From Planctomycetota bacterium (GTDB lineage Bacteria; Planctomycetota; Phycisphaerae; UBA1845; UTPLA1), in contig QEVG01000015.1 of assembly GCA_003576905.1 (NCBI GenBank), positions 1 through 64,000 of the forward strand: 64,000 nucleotides of DNA. Reading direction: 5' to 3'. Position 1 is the first letter of the stretch; every line of letters starts with the position of its first letter. The notes under the pieces were generated by a model. The model saw nothing but the letters and a program-made list of their open reading frames with translations. It searched no databases and was not told the DNA's origin. This document shows, one piece after another, positions 54,419 through 63,152 of the stretch. The position numbers were made by a program, and so were the translations under genes.

Positions 54419-55498
54419 ATGGCCAGAAAGCGAACACCGCCGCCCGCAGACCTGACCTACAAGTCCGCCGGCGTCGACATCACCGCGAACGATCGCATGG
54501 TTGAGAAGATCCGCCATGCGCTGCGGCGGACGTATGATCCGCGCGTGCTCTCGCGGCATGGGGCGTTTGCCGGGCTGATGCGGATCGACTACAGCGAGGC
54601 GCTATTGCGCCGGAATTTCCGCGAGCCGATCCTGGTATCGGGGGCCGACGGTGTCGGATCAAAGCTGCTGGTTGGGATGGAGCACGGACGTGTTCGCGAC
54701 CTCGGGATCGACCTGGTCGCCATGAATGTCAATGACGTCCTGACGACCGGGGCTGAGCCGCTTTTTTTTCTGGATTACGTCGCCTGTCATCGGCTCGATC
54801 CGGACGAGATCGCCGAGATCGTAACCGGCATCTCCGAGGGGTGTACGCGTGCGCGCTGCGCGCTGCTCGGAGGCGAGACGGCGGAACTGCCCGACCTCTA
54901 CCGGAAGGGGCATTTCGACCTGGCGGGTTTCTGCGTCGGAGTTGTCGATCGCCCGCGGATTATCGATGGTCCGAAGCTGGTGGAGCCGGGTGACGTGGTG
55001 CTTGGGCTGGCCTCCAGCGGGCTGCATTCGAACGGGTACGCCCTTGCCCGGAAGGCCCTGGCACGCTTTCCCAAGTCCGCCAGACTGCCGGTCGAACTGG
55101 GGGAGCCGCTGGTGGACGCGGTGCTGCGGCCGACGCGGATTTACGTGAAGTCAATCCTGGCGGTTCTTCAAAAGTACCGGCGGAAACGGGTGATCCGGGC
55201 GATGGCGCACATCACCGGCGGGGGGCTGGAGGGGAACATCCCGCGGGTGATACCCAGGGACTGCGACGTCGCCCTTAAGAGAGGGAGTTGGCCGATCCCC
55301 CCGATCTTCCAGCTCGTTCAGTCGGCCGGCGTGGACGAGGCGGAGATGTACCGCGTGTTCAACATGGGCATCGGGTACGTCGTCATCGTTCGACCGCTGT
55401 TTGCCAACAGCGTCATGCATCTTCTGACGAAGCAGGGGGAAAAGGTCTATCGAATTGGCGTGATCCGCAGGGGCGGCGGACGGCTCGTCTGGCGTTGA
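54419..55498 (+). CDS. purM: Phosphoribosylformylglycinamidine cyclo-ligase (AIR synthetase)
   Basis: 359 residues from the ATG at 54419, where conservation begins (LTYKSAGVDITANDRMVEKI). ATP-dependent step 5 of purine synthesis. Motifs: VSGADGVGSKLLVGMEHGR, MNVNDVLTTGAEPLFFLDY, LLGGETAELPDLY, GLASSGLHSNGYALARK, HITGGGLEGNIPRVIP, FNMGIGYVVIV. No strong Shine-Dalgarno. A 224-base gap separates it from the triplet upstream. Confidence 0.95.
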   Translation: MARKRTPPPADLTYKSAGVDITANDRMVEKIRHALRRTYDPRVLSRHGAFAGLMRIDYSEALLRRNFREPILVSGADGVGSKLLVGMEHGRVRDLGIDLVAMNVNDVLTTGAEPLFFLDYVACHRLDPDEIAEIVTGISEGCTRARCALLGGETAELPDLYRKGHFDLAGFCVGVVDRPRIIDGPKLVEPGDVVLGLASSGLHSNGYALARKALARFPKSARLPVELGEPLVDAVLRPTRIYVKSILAVLQKYRRKRVIRAMAHITGGGLEGNIPRVIPRDCDVALKRGSWPIPPIFQLVQSAGVDEAEMYRVFNMGIGYVVIVRPLFANSVMHLLTKQGEKVYRIGVIRRGGGRLVWR

Positions 55499-55558
55499 GC
55501 TTGCCCGATTCCCGCCGCATAATTCCACCGGCAAGAGTGAAAGGAATCCAATAAGCCC

Positions 55559-56803
55559 ATGGGCCTGATCGTACAGAAGTTCGGCGGCACGAGCCTTGCA
55601 AACGCGGAGAAGATCCACCGCGCGGCGCGGCGGGCGATCCGCGCCAAGCTGGACAACAACCAGGTGATTGTGGTCGTTTCGGCGATGGACCAGTCAACGG
55701 ATGAACTGGTCGACCTTGCGTACCAGATCACTGATCGGCCGAGCCGGCGGGAGATGGACCAGCTTCTGGCCACCGGCGAGCAGGTTTCGATCGCGCTGAT
55801 GGCCATGGCGATTCACCACGCCGGGCACGACGCCATCAGCTTCACCGGCGGGCAGATCGGCCTGAAGACCGATCGCACCTACGGCCGGGCGCGCATCCGG
55901 GACATCACGGAGCGCGGGCGCATCGTGTCGCTTCTCAAGCAGGGGAGCATCGTCATCGTGGCGGGCTTTCAGGGCGTCGATGAGTCGTTCAACATCACGA
56001 CGCTGGGGCGCGGCGGGTCGGACACGACGGCGGTGGCGCTGGCGGCGGCGTTCAAGGCCGACGTGTGCGAGATCTACACGGATGTCGACGGGATCTACTC
56101 TGCCGATCCGCGCCTGGTGCCGGAGGCGCGCAAGCTGGATCACATATTTTACGACGAGATGCTCGAGCTGGCATCGCTCGGAGCGCAGGTGATGCACTCG
56201 CGGAGCATCGAGCTGGGCAAGAACTATAACGTGCGGATTCACGTCCGCAGCAGCTACACCGACGCGAAGGGGACGGACATCGTGAACGTGGCAGGCGATC
56301 TTGAGCAGGTCATCGTGCGCGGGGCGGCGCTGAAGAAAAATCTCGCCCGCGTGGAACTGGGACGGGTGCCGAACCGGCCGGGCATCGCGAGCGAAATCTT
56401 CCGCCGGGTGGCCGAGCGGGAGATCATCGTGGACGACATCATCCAGGTCATCCACGAGGGCGGGACCACCGCCGACATCAGCTTCACGATCGAGGGCGGT
56501 GACATCGAGGCGGCACGAAACATCGGGCACGAGTTGTCCGCCGAGATGCCGGGCATGAAGGTGCAGGTGCGCGACAAGATGGCCAAGGTGTCGGTGGTGG
56601 GCGTCGGGATGCGCACGCACACCGGCGTGGCCAGCCGGATGTTCGAGGCTCTGCGGCAGGCAAACGTCAACATCGAGAACATCAGCACCAGCGAGATCGT
56701 CATCAGCTGCGTCATCAACCAGGACGACGGCGATAAGGCCCTGCGGGCGGTGCATGCCGCCTTCGAGCTCGACCAGGGCCCGAGAAACGGCGATTCGAAG
56801 TAA
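55559..56803 (+). CDS. lysC: Aspartate kinase
   Basis: 414 residues, monofunctional type. Kinase domain with VQKFGGTSLANAEKIH, FTGGQIGLKTDRTYGRARI, TTLGRGGSDTTAVALAAAF and DVDGIYSADPRLVPEARKL. Two C-terminal ACT domains follow (RVPNRPGIASEIFRRVAERE; VGVGMRTHTGVASRMFEALR, NIENISTSEIVISCVI), which give feedback control by lysine/threonine. First step of Lys/Thr/Met synthesis. Confidence 0.97.
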   Translation: MGLIVQKFGGTSLANAEKIHRAARRAIRAKLDNNQVIVVVSAMDQSTDELVDLAYQITDRPSRREMDQLLATGEQVSIALMAMAIHHAGHDAISFTGGQIGLKTDRTYGRARIRDITERGRIVSLLKQGSIVIVAGFQGVDESFNITTLGRGGSDTTAVALAAAFKADVCEIYTDVDGIYSADPRLVPEARKLDHIFYDEMLELASLGAQVMHSRSIELGKNYNVRIHVRSSYTDAKGTDIVNVAGDLEQVIVRGAALKKNLARVELGRVPNRPGIASEIFRRVAEREIIVDDIIQVIHEGGTTADISFTIEGGDIEAARNIGHELSAEMPGMKVQVRDKMAKVSVVGVGMRTHTGVASRMFEALRQANVNIENISTSEIVISCVINQDDGDKALRAVHAAFELDQGPRNGDSK

Positions 56804-56904
56804 CGCACGCGGTGCGGCAATGAGTTACCGCCGCACCGGCGCTCGCTTTTGATACATCTCGTCAACACAGGTCGTTAGGCTTTCTTTGTCAAGCGGAGCC
56901 CTGA

Positions 56905-57435
56905 ATGGCCCGGGTTCATCGCCGCCGCCGCATGATGTGGGTGCTGATGGCCGGCTTTGCCGCGCTGTCGATCCTCGACCATGCCGGCGTCTTTGGCTAT
57001 CGGCCGGGCGATCGCCGCCGATATGACGGGGCGAGGGCGACCGTCCGTTCGGTGATTGACGGGCGGACGATCGAGGTCGACCTGCCGGACGGGCGAAGCC
57101 CCATCACGCGGCTGCGGCTTCGCGGTCTGGCCGCGCCGGACGCGGAGCACGATGCCGCGGCGGAGTACCTGCGGATACATCTGGCCGACCGGAACGTGCG
57201 CATACTTCTGGACCCAAACCGCGGGCCCCGCGCGCCCTCGGGCGAACTGCTCGCCTACATCGTCGCTGATGAAGGAGACGACACGGTCAACGCGAGGCTC
57301 ATCGCCCTGGGCCTCGCGCGGGCGGAGACCGGCGAGGAACATGTCTTCGCGCTGGCCTTCGCGCAGAGGGAGCAGACGGCGCGGCGGCAGAAACGGGGTC
57401 TGTGGGCCGTCGACATGGTGCGTGGCATGCCGTGA
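56905..57435 (+). CDS. Staphylococcal-nuclease-fold protein, probably inactive, membrane-anchored
   Basis: 176 residues. N-terminal anchor (MWVLMAGFAALSILDHAGVF), then an SNase-type OB fold: ATVRSVIDGRTIEVDLPDG, RLRLRGLAAPDAEHD, LLAYIVADEGDDTVNARLIA, GLARAETGEE. Aligned with staphylococcal nuclease, Arg35 is kept (Arg71) but the Ca2+ ligands and catalytic residues are changed: Asp21 to Arg54, Asp40 to Ala76, Glu43 to Asp79, Arg87 to Glu114. Catalysis is therefore doubtful and a binding role more likely. Between lysC and valS. Confidence 0.75.
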   Translation: MARVHRRRRMMWVLMAGFAALSILDHAGVFGYRPGDRRRYDGARATVRSVIDGRTIEVDLPDGRSPITRLRLRGLAAPDAEHDAAAEYLRIHLADRNVRILLDPNRGPRAPSGELLAYIVADEGDDTVNARLIALGLARAETGEEHVFALAFAQREQTARRQKRGLWAVDMVRGMP

Positions 57436-57622
57436 GCGTCAGCCGCTCGTCCCGATTGCGAGCGGGTTTCGTCTGAAGCACGCGTTCGATTCGCTCCAGG
57501 TCGTCAGCCAACTGGCATTCCAGGAGTGCCGAATCATCGTGCGATGAGCGAGCTTGCGCGGTTGCTTGCTGGCCCCGTGCGTTGGCCGGATAATGCCCGG
57601 CTTTGAAAGAAGCGAACCATCC

Positions 57623-60600
57623 ATGGCCAAGACCGAATCGAAATCGTACACGCCCTCGGAGCATGAGCCGCGCATTTTCGAAATGTGGGTGAAGGGCGGC
57701 TTTTTTCACCCCTCGCCCGATGACCGCCCGGCGGGCCAGCGCTTCAGCATGGTCATCCCTCCGCCAAACGTGACCGGCGCGCTGCACCTGGGCCACGCCC
57801 TGAACAACACGCTTCAGGACATCCTCATCCGCCACAAGCGGATGCAGGGGTGCAACACCTTCTGGCTGGTGGGGACGGATCACGCCGGCATCGCCACGCA
57901 GGCGACGGTGGAGAAGACCATCCGCAAGGAGGAGGGCAAGAGCCGCCACGACCTGGGCCGCGAGGAACTGGTCAAGCGCATCTGGCAGTGGAAGGAAAAG
58001 TTCGGCGGGCGGATCGTCGAGCAACTCAAGCTGATGGGCTGCTCCTGCGACTACGAGCGCGAGCGGTTCACGCTGGACGAAGGCTGCGCCAAAGCCGTCC
58101 GCGAGACGTTCTTCAAGATGTTCCGCGACGGGCTGATCTACCGCGGCAAGCGGCTGGTGAACTGGGACACGCAGCTTCAGACCGCCGTGGCGGACGACGA
58201 GGTGTATCACGAGACGGTGAAGGGGCACTTCTACCACTTCAAGTATCCGATCAAAGATGCCAAGCCCGGTGAGCCGACGCACGTGCACATCGCCACGACG
58301 CGGCCGGAGACGATGCTGGCGGATACGGCGGTGGCGGTGCACCCGGAACCGGACGCGGCGCTGGAGGTGGCGGAGACACAGCTTCAAGTGAAACTCCGCG
58401 AGGCGAGCGAAAAGGAAAAGCCCGCGATCCAGTCGCAGCTTGAGGACATCGCCGAGCGGAAGACATCGCTCCTGCCGACCCTGCTCAAACTGCGCGACAT
58501 GGCGAAGGCCGGGCGGATGATTCTGCTGCCGCTAGTGAACCGGGAGATTCCGCTGATCTGCGACGAGTGGGCCGACCCGGCACTGGGGACGGGCTGCGTG
58601 AAGATCACACCGGGGCACGACTTCAACGACTACGAGGTCGGCAAGCGGCACGACCTGCCGGTCATCAACATGATGACGCCCGACGGCCGCGTGAATGAAA
58701 ACGGCGGGCCGTACAAGGACATGAAGCTCGCCGACGCGAGGAAGAAGGTGGTGGAGGATCTGGAGTCCCTCGGCCTCGTGGAGAAGATCGAGGATCGCCA
58801 GATCGACCTCGCCCACTCGGATCGCAGCAACACGCCGATCGAGCCATACCTGTCGGACCAGTGGTTCGTGAAGATGGGCGACCTGGAGCCGCAGCACGCG
58901 GCGAAGATCGAGGGGCTGCATGGCGCGCCGGGCTTGGCGCAGATGGCTATCGACGCGGTGAAGAGCGGACTGGTGAAATTCCACCCCGATCGCTACGCAA
59001 AGACGTACATCGACTGGCTGAGCGAAAAACGAGACTGGTGCATTAGTCGCCAACTCTGGTGGGGACATCGAATCCCGGTGTGGCACGTGAACCTGAAAAT
59101 GCAGGCTGTGCATAGCAGCAGTGAGGCGGTTCATGAGCAGAATGGGCTCGTCGGTGAACTGCGTACCGCACTTGATGAGCTTGAGCAAGTAGCCTCATGC
59201 CAAGGCTCGTACTGTCTATGGGCTGATCCAGAGTCTCCTCCGAATTCATGTTTCATCGCCACGCGGTCGCCCTTGGCGGATCAAATTCTTCGTAGGTGGC
59301 TCGATGAAATTGGCTCAGGACTTGATCCGGTCAGTCAATATCATGCAGCGTTCCAGTCTTTGCGAGCGTGCATTCGCAAGCTTGATCAAGACTCCGACGT
59401 CCTCGACACATGGTTCAGTTCCGCCCTCTGGCCGCATTCGACGTTGGGTTGGCCGAATGGGGAGTGCAAAGCTCCAGCTTTGCACTCCGGGGAAAGCAAA
59501 GCTGGAGCTTTGCGCTCCCCGGGCGACCTGCTGAGCTACTACTACCCCACATCCGTTCTCTCCACCGCGCGCGAGATCATCACTCTCTGGGTCGCCCGAA
59601 TGGTCATCACCGGGCTTTACAACGTAGGCGAAGTGCCCTTCAAGGATGTCGTGATCCACCCGGTCATTCAAGATGGCCAGGGCCGCAAGATGTCCAAGAC
59701 GCTGGGCAACGGCGTCGATCCCGTGGACATCATCGAGGAGTACGGCGCCGACGCCCTGCGCTATACGCTCGCGGAACTCGCCACTGAGACGCAGGACATC
59801 CGCCTTCCGGTGAAGCCCAAGAAACTGCCCGACGGGCGGACCATCAATGTCAGCGAGAAGTTCGAAAAGGGCCGCAACTTCTGCAACAAGCTCTGGCAGG
59901 CGTCGACCGGCTTCGTCCTCGCGAATCTGGAGGGGTATTCGCCACAGCCGCTCGACCCGAAGGAGATCGGGCTGGTAGATCGCTGGATACTCTCGCGGCT
60001 GACGGCCTGCCAGCAGGAGGTGGACCGCGCGCTGGAGAAGTTCCGCTTCAGCGAGGCGGTGGGTGCGATGTATCGCTTCATGTGGGACGAGTACTGCTCC
60101 TGGTACATCGAGATGACCAAGCCGAGGCTCAGCGATCAGGCCCCGGTATTTGTTCAGAATGACGGCGCGGCGAGCCTGGCACAATCTTCACCGACCGGCT
60201 CACTGTCGCGGCGGGCCTCGGCGCAGCAGACGTTGGTCTACGTCCTCGACCAGCTCCTGCGGATGCTGCACCCGGTCATTCCGTTCGTGACCGAGGCGAT
60301 CTGGGCCGAGTTGAACAAGGCCGCGCCGCGGCGCGGCCTGCGCGAACTGCGCGAGGCGGAGGCGCATCTTGTGGCGGCCGCATGGCCGAAGGCGGACGCC
60401 GCCTTGCGCGACGAAGCGCTGGAAGCGCAGATGGCGGACGTGCAGGACGTCATCCGCAGCGTGCGGGACATCCGCACGGTCGTGAACGATTATCGCGGCC
60501 GCGCCAAACAGCCCTCGGTACGCGCGCTGCCAAGCGTGACGGTCCGCGCGACGCCGCAAATCTGCGAGGTGCTCACGCGTTTTTCGGATTTCCTCCGGCC

Positions 60601-60913
60601 GCTCGCGGGGTGCGATGCGCTGGTCGTCGCGCCCGACGCGGCGAAGCCGGCCGCGGCGATGAGCAGGTTATGCGGCGGCGTGCAGGTCTACGCGCCGGTA
60701 GGGGACCTGGTGGACCTGGCGGAGGTTCGTCGGACGGACGAAGCCCGGCTGGAGGAGCTGCGCGGGGTGCTTTCGCGCGAAAGTGCGCGATTGTCGAATG
60801 AGGATTTCGTGCGCCGCGCGGATCCGGGCATCGTGGAAGCGGCGCGTGCCCGGGCGGCCGAGCTTTCTGAGCAGATACGGCTGCTGGAATCGCATTTGTC
60901 CGAGGCGGGCTGA
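57623..60913 (+). CDS. valS: Valyl-tRNA synthetase with three insertions
   Basis: 1096 residues from the ATG at 57623, long for the family (about 880-950). HIGH motif in GALHLGHALNNT, KMSKS-type GRKMSKTLGNGVDPVD, editing domain with TRPETMLADTAVAVHPE and TGCVKITPGHDFNDYEVGKR, DVLDTWFSSALWP, a tRNA-binding domain and a C-terminal coiled coil. Extra pieces: (1) a charged coiled-coil block of about 50 residues in the editing domain (near 58355-58500); (2) a block at 59089-59395 with lower GC; (3) a 60-bp double palindrome at 59461-59520, translated in frame. All lie in loops between conserved motifs, so the enzyme is probably functional. Confidence 0.93.
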   Translation: MAKTESKSYTPSEHEPRIFEMWVKGGFFHPSPDDRPAGQRFSMVIPPPNVTGALHLGHALNNTLQDILIRHKRMQGCNTFWLVGTDHAGIATQATVEKTIRKEEGKSRHDLGREELVKRIWQWKEKFGGRIVEQLKLMGCSCDYERERFTLDEGCAKAVRETFFKMFRDGLIYRGKRLVNWDTQLQTAVADDEVYHETVKGHFYHFKYPIKDAKPGEPTHVHIATTRPETMLADTAVAVHPEPDAALEVAETQLQVKLREASEKEKPAIQSQLEDIAERKTSLLPTLLKLRDMAKAGRMILLPLVNREIPLICDEWADPALGTGCVKITPGHDFNDYEVGKRHDLPVINMMTPDGRVNENGGPYKDMKLADARKKVVEDLESLGLVEKIEDRQIDLAHSDRSNTPIEPYLSDQWFVKMGDLEPQHAAKIEGLHGAPGLAQMAIDAVKSGLVKFHPDRYAKTYIDWLSEKRDWCISRQLWWGHRIPVWHVNLKMQAVHSSSEAVHEQNGLVGELRTALDELEQVASCQGSYCLWADPESPPNSCFIATRSPLADQILRRWLDEIGSGLDPVSQYHAAFQSLRACIRKLDQDSDVLDTWFSSALWPHSTLGWPNGECKAPALHSGESKAGALRSPGDLLSYYYPTSVLSTAREIITLWVARMVITGLYNVGEVPFKDVVIHPVIQDGQGRKMSKTLGNGVDPVDIIEEYGADALRYTLAELATETQDIRLPVKPKKLPDGRTINVSEKFEKGRNFCNKLWQASTGFVLANLEGYSPQPLDPKEIGLVDRWILSRLTACQQEVDRALEKFRFSEAVGAMYRFMWDEYCSWYIEMTKPRLSDQAPVFVQNDGAASLAQSSPTGSLSRRASAQQTLVYVLDQLLRMLHPVIPFVTEAIWAELNKAAPRRGLRELREAEAHLVAAAWPKADAALRDEALEAQMADVQDVIRSVRDIRTVVNDYRGRAKQPSVRALPSVTVRATPQICEVLTRFSDFLRPLAGCDALVVAPDAAKPAAAMSRLCGGVQVYAPVGDLVDLAEVRRTDEARLEELRGVLSRESARLSNEDFVRRADPGIVEAARARAAELSEQIRLLESHLSEAG
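59461..59520. repeat. Double palindromic element inserted in frame in valS
   Basis: Two abutting palindromes fill exactly 60 bp. First: GGAGTGCAAAGCT and its perfect complement AGCTTTGCACTCC around CC (59461-59488). Second: GGGGAAAGCAAAGCT and AGCTTTGCGCTCCCC around GG, two mismatches (59489-59520). They share the core GCAAAGCT/AGCTTTGC. The 20 added codons lie between the ValS motifs ending TLGWP and beginning YYYPTSVL. Confidence 0.8.
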
Positions 60914-60915
60914 TA

Positions 60916-60944
60916 CAAATCGCGCGGCGGCCGCGCGCGATTTG
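60916..60944 (+). terminator. Hairpin after valS
   Basis: CAAATCGCGC pairs perfectly with GCGCGATTTG (10 bp, GC-rich 9-nt loop), 2 bases after the valS stop. GGGAAAA follows rather than a T-run, so it is a 3' stabiliser or weak terminator. Confidence 0.5.
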
Positions 60945-61195
60945 GGAAAACGACGATTATGGGTGCGTAATTTTGCGCGAAAGCGCGCCGTTAAAGGCCA
61001 AGTGAGGCGATGTGCGGAGGATGCGTGCGCGTTGTCAAGGGCAAAATCCGTATTTCGGGGGGCGTGGGGAGCTGCGCGGCGGCGTGGCATGGCGCCGTGA
61101 CACGAATCGGGGCGGAGCGGGCGCGCGGGTGTGGTTGCGAAAACCCGGAGAATTGGATAGGCTCGGGGACCGGTCAGGTTGGAGGTGCCGCCGCC

Positions 61196-61594
61196 ATGGA
61201 ATTGCGCATGGATCTGTCCCGAATCGTGATTCACGATTCGAGCGAGCAGCAGATCATCTTCCTGCGTGAGCGCGGCGGGCACCGCGAGTTCCCCATCGTG
61301 ATCGGCGACGCGGAAGCGTGCGCAATCGACCGCCGCCTGAAGGGATATAAGCGGGCGCGGCCGATGACGCACGACCTGATGTCGGACATCATCGAGGGCC
61401 TGCACGGGGAGCTCGAAAAAATTGTCATCAATGACTTGAAGAACCATACGTTCTACGCCAAACTTGTCGTTCGTTGCCGCGGCGAGGTGATCGAGATAGA
61501 CTCTCGCCCCTCGGATGCCATCGCCCTGGGCGTGGCGAACGAGACGCCGATATTCGTAAGCGAACACGTTCTGCGTGAAGTGTGCCAATCCTAG
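61196..61594 (+). CDS. Bifunctional nuclease-family protein (DUF151)
   Basis: 132 residues from the ATG at 61196, with GGAGG 10 bases upstream. Recognised by LREFPIVIG-type LRERGGHREFPIVIGDAEAC, RPMTHDLMSDIIEGL, VINDLKNHTFYAKLVV and the closing IDSRPSDAIALGVANETPIF, the DUF151/BFN signature in which the SRPSDA loop carries the conserved acidic residue. Members have been reported with RNase and DNase activity or to act in stress signalling. About 60 upstream codons in frame are Cys/Gly-rich and unconserved, so I exclude them. Confidence 0.9.
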   Translation: MELRMDLSRIVIHDSSEQQIIFLRERGGHREFPIVIGDAEACAIDRRLKGYKRARPMTHDLMSDIIEGLHGELEKIVINDLKNHTFYAKLVVRCRGEVIEIDSRPSDAIALGVANETPIFVSEHVLREVCQS

Positions 61595-61642
61595 CGATGG
61601 GTGTCACTCCGCGGGCTGAAATCTTCTGACAAGCAAGTGTCC

Positions 61643-63082
61643 ATGATTCAATCCACAGACTGCTGTGCGTCGTCGCCTCGGTTTCGGACGCATTTCCAGA
61701 CCGCCGCGACCGAACATCCGCGCGTGGGAGATCGCGCCGCCGTGAGCCGGGCGCCCGCCGTTGTCGACGTGATGGGCGGCATCTGCGAAGAGGGCGGCTC
61801 GCTGGTGCTCACGGCCACGCTGGGCATCGCCGTGCGCATCGGCTGCTGGCAGACCCAGGGACGAGAACTGACGATCCGTTTCCACGGGCCCTCCGATGAC
61901 GGAACGCCGCGCACTTTCGCGATGCCGATGGCGTCGCTGGGAGCGGGCGAGCCGATCGGCGGGGCGGTTCTGGCGGCCTGCACGCGCGCGAACGCCGCGT
62001 GGGCAGCGCCGATCTGCCTGGCCGTGCATCGGGCGATTCACGAGGAAGCGATTCCGCGGCCGGCGGGCGGGCTGATGGTGCTCGTCCACTCGGACTTCCC
62101 GGCGGGCTCGGACCTGGGTTCGCCCTGCGCGACGGCCGCGGCGGTGATTGACGCCCTGGCCAGGCTCTTCGGGGTCGAGATCGACCGGTTTCGGCGTGCG
62201 GCGATCGCGGCGCACAGCGTGTCGGTGATCACCGGCATGCCGCGGTTGCGCATCGCGATGACCTCGCTGTGCGGCGCTCCGGACGGCTCACTGCTTCAGC
62301 TCCGGTTCCTGCCGCAGTTTTCGTGTGAGCCGCTGGCGCTGCCGGCGGGAGTGACCATTTCCGCCGTCCGCACGACCCTGGCGCGGCCGACGACGATCGA
62401 GCGTATCCAGGAGACGCGGCTCTGCGCCGAGATGGGCACGCGGATGATTCACGAGCTTCGCCGGAAGGAAGCGGCCGCCGCCGACGCGCGAACCGCGCAT
62501 CTCGCGGCGATCACTCCGGCGGAATACGTCGAGCGGTACAGGGACCAGTTGCCGAGCAAGATCACGGCGCAGGCGTTCGTCGCGAGGTTCGGCGAGGTGC
62601 GCGGGCTGGACCCCGCAACGAATCCCAGGGAAGTGTACAAGGTCCGTTCGCGGGCCGAGCATCATATCTACGAGAACCGGCGCGTACACGATTTCGTCAC
62701 GAACATCGTGCGGGCCCGGCGGACGCCCTCCCCCGAATCGCTGATTCAGGCGGGCGAGCTGATGTACGCGTCGCACTGGAGCCACAGCCAGCGCTGCGGC
62801 ATCGGCGGCGTGGAATCGGACAAGCTGGTGCATTTCATCCGCCAGCGCGGGGCCAAGGACGGGCTGTTCGGCGCGAAGGTGACCGGCGGCGGCGAGGGCG
62901 GGGAGATCGTCGTGCTGATGCGCGACGACGATGCCTCTCGTGCGGCACTCGCGGCGGCGGTCGAGGACGCCGGGGCGGCCTGCGGCCGGCCGATCGAGGT
63001 TTTTCACGGCTCTCTCGCCGGGCTGGAATACTTCGAGCCGACCGAAATGGCCGACCTGCTTGGCGCGCCGGCCGCGGTCTGA
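61643..63082 (+). CDS. GHMP-family sugar kinase, L-arabinokinase-like
   Basis: 479 residues from the ATG at 61643 (a GTG at 61601 is an alternative; neither has a clear Shine-Dalgarno). GHMP motif 1 SRAPAVVDVMGGICEEGGSL resembles the substrate loop of plant-type arabinokinase/galactokinase (APGR-DVMGG). Motif 2 is FPAGSDLGSPCATAAAVIDA with Ser/Asp changes from P-GSGLGSSAA; motif 3 is GLFGAKVTGGGEGGEIVVLM. ATP-dependent sugar 1-phosphorylation is likely. The Asp in the Gly-rich loop is unusual and may affect ATP binding. Next to the epimerase on the other strand. Confidence 0.75.
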   Translation: MIQSTDCCASSPRFRTHFQTAATEHPRVGDRAAVSRAPAVVDVMGGICEEGGSLVLTATLGIAVRIGCWQTQGRELTIRFHGPSDDGTPRTFAMPMASLGAGEPIGGAVLAACTRANAAWAAPICLAVHRAIHEEAIPRPAGGLMVLVHSDFPAGSDLGSPCATAAAVIDALARLFGVEIDRFRRAAIAAHSVSVITGMPRLRIAMTSLCGAPDGSLLQLRFLPQFSCEPLALPAGVTISAVRTTLARPTTIERIQETRLCAEMGTRMIHELRRKEAAAADARTAHLAAITPAEYVERYRDQLPSKITAQAFVARFGEVRGLDPATNPREVYKVRSRAEHHIYENRRVHDFVTNIVRARRTPSPESLIQAGELMYASHWSHSQRCGIGGVESDKLVHFIRQRGAKDGLFGAKVTGGGEGGEIVVLMRDDDASRAALAAAVEDAGAACGRPIEVFHGSLAGLEYFEPTEMADLLGAPAAV

Positions 63083-63152
63083 AGCGTTCCCTGCACGTCT
63101 TCGTCGTCCTGCTGTCGTGAGACCGCGCCCGACGATTCCCATCGAAGAAATG

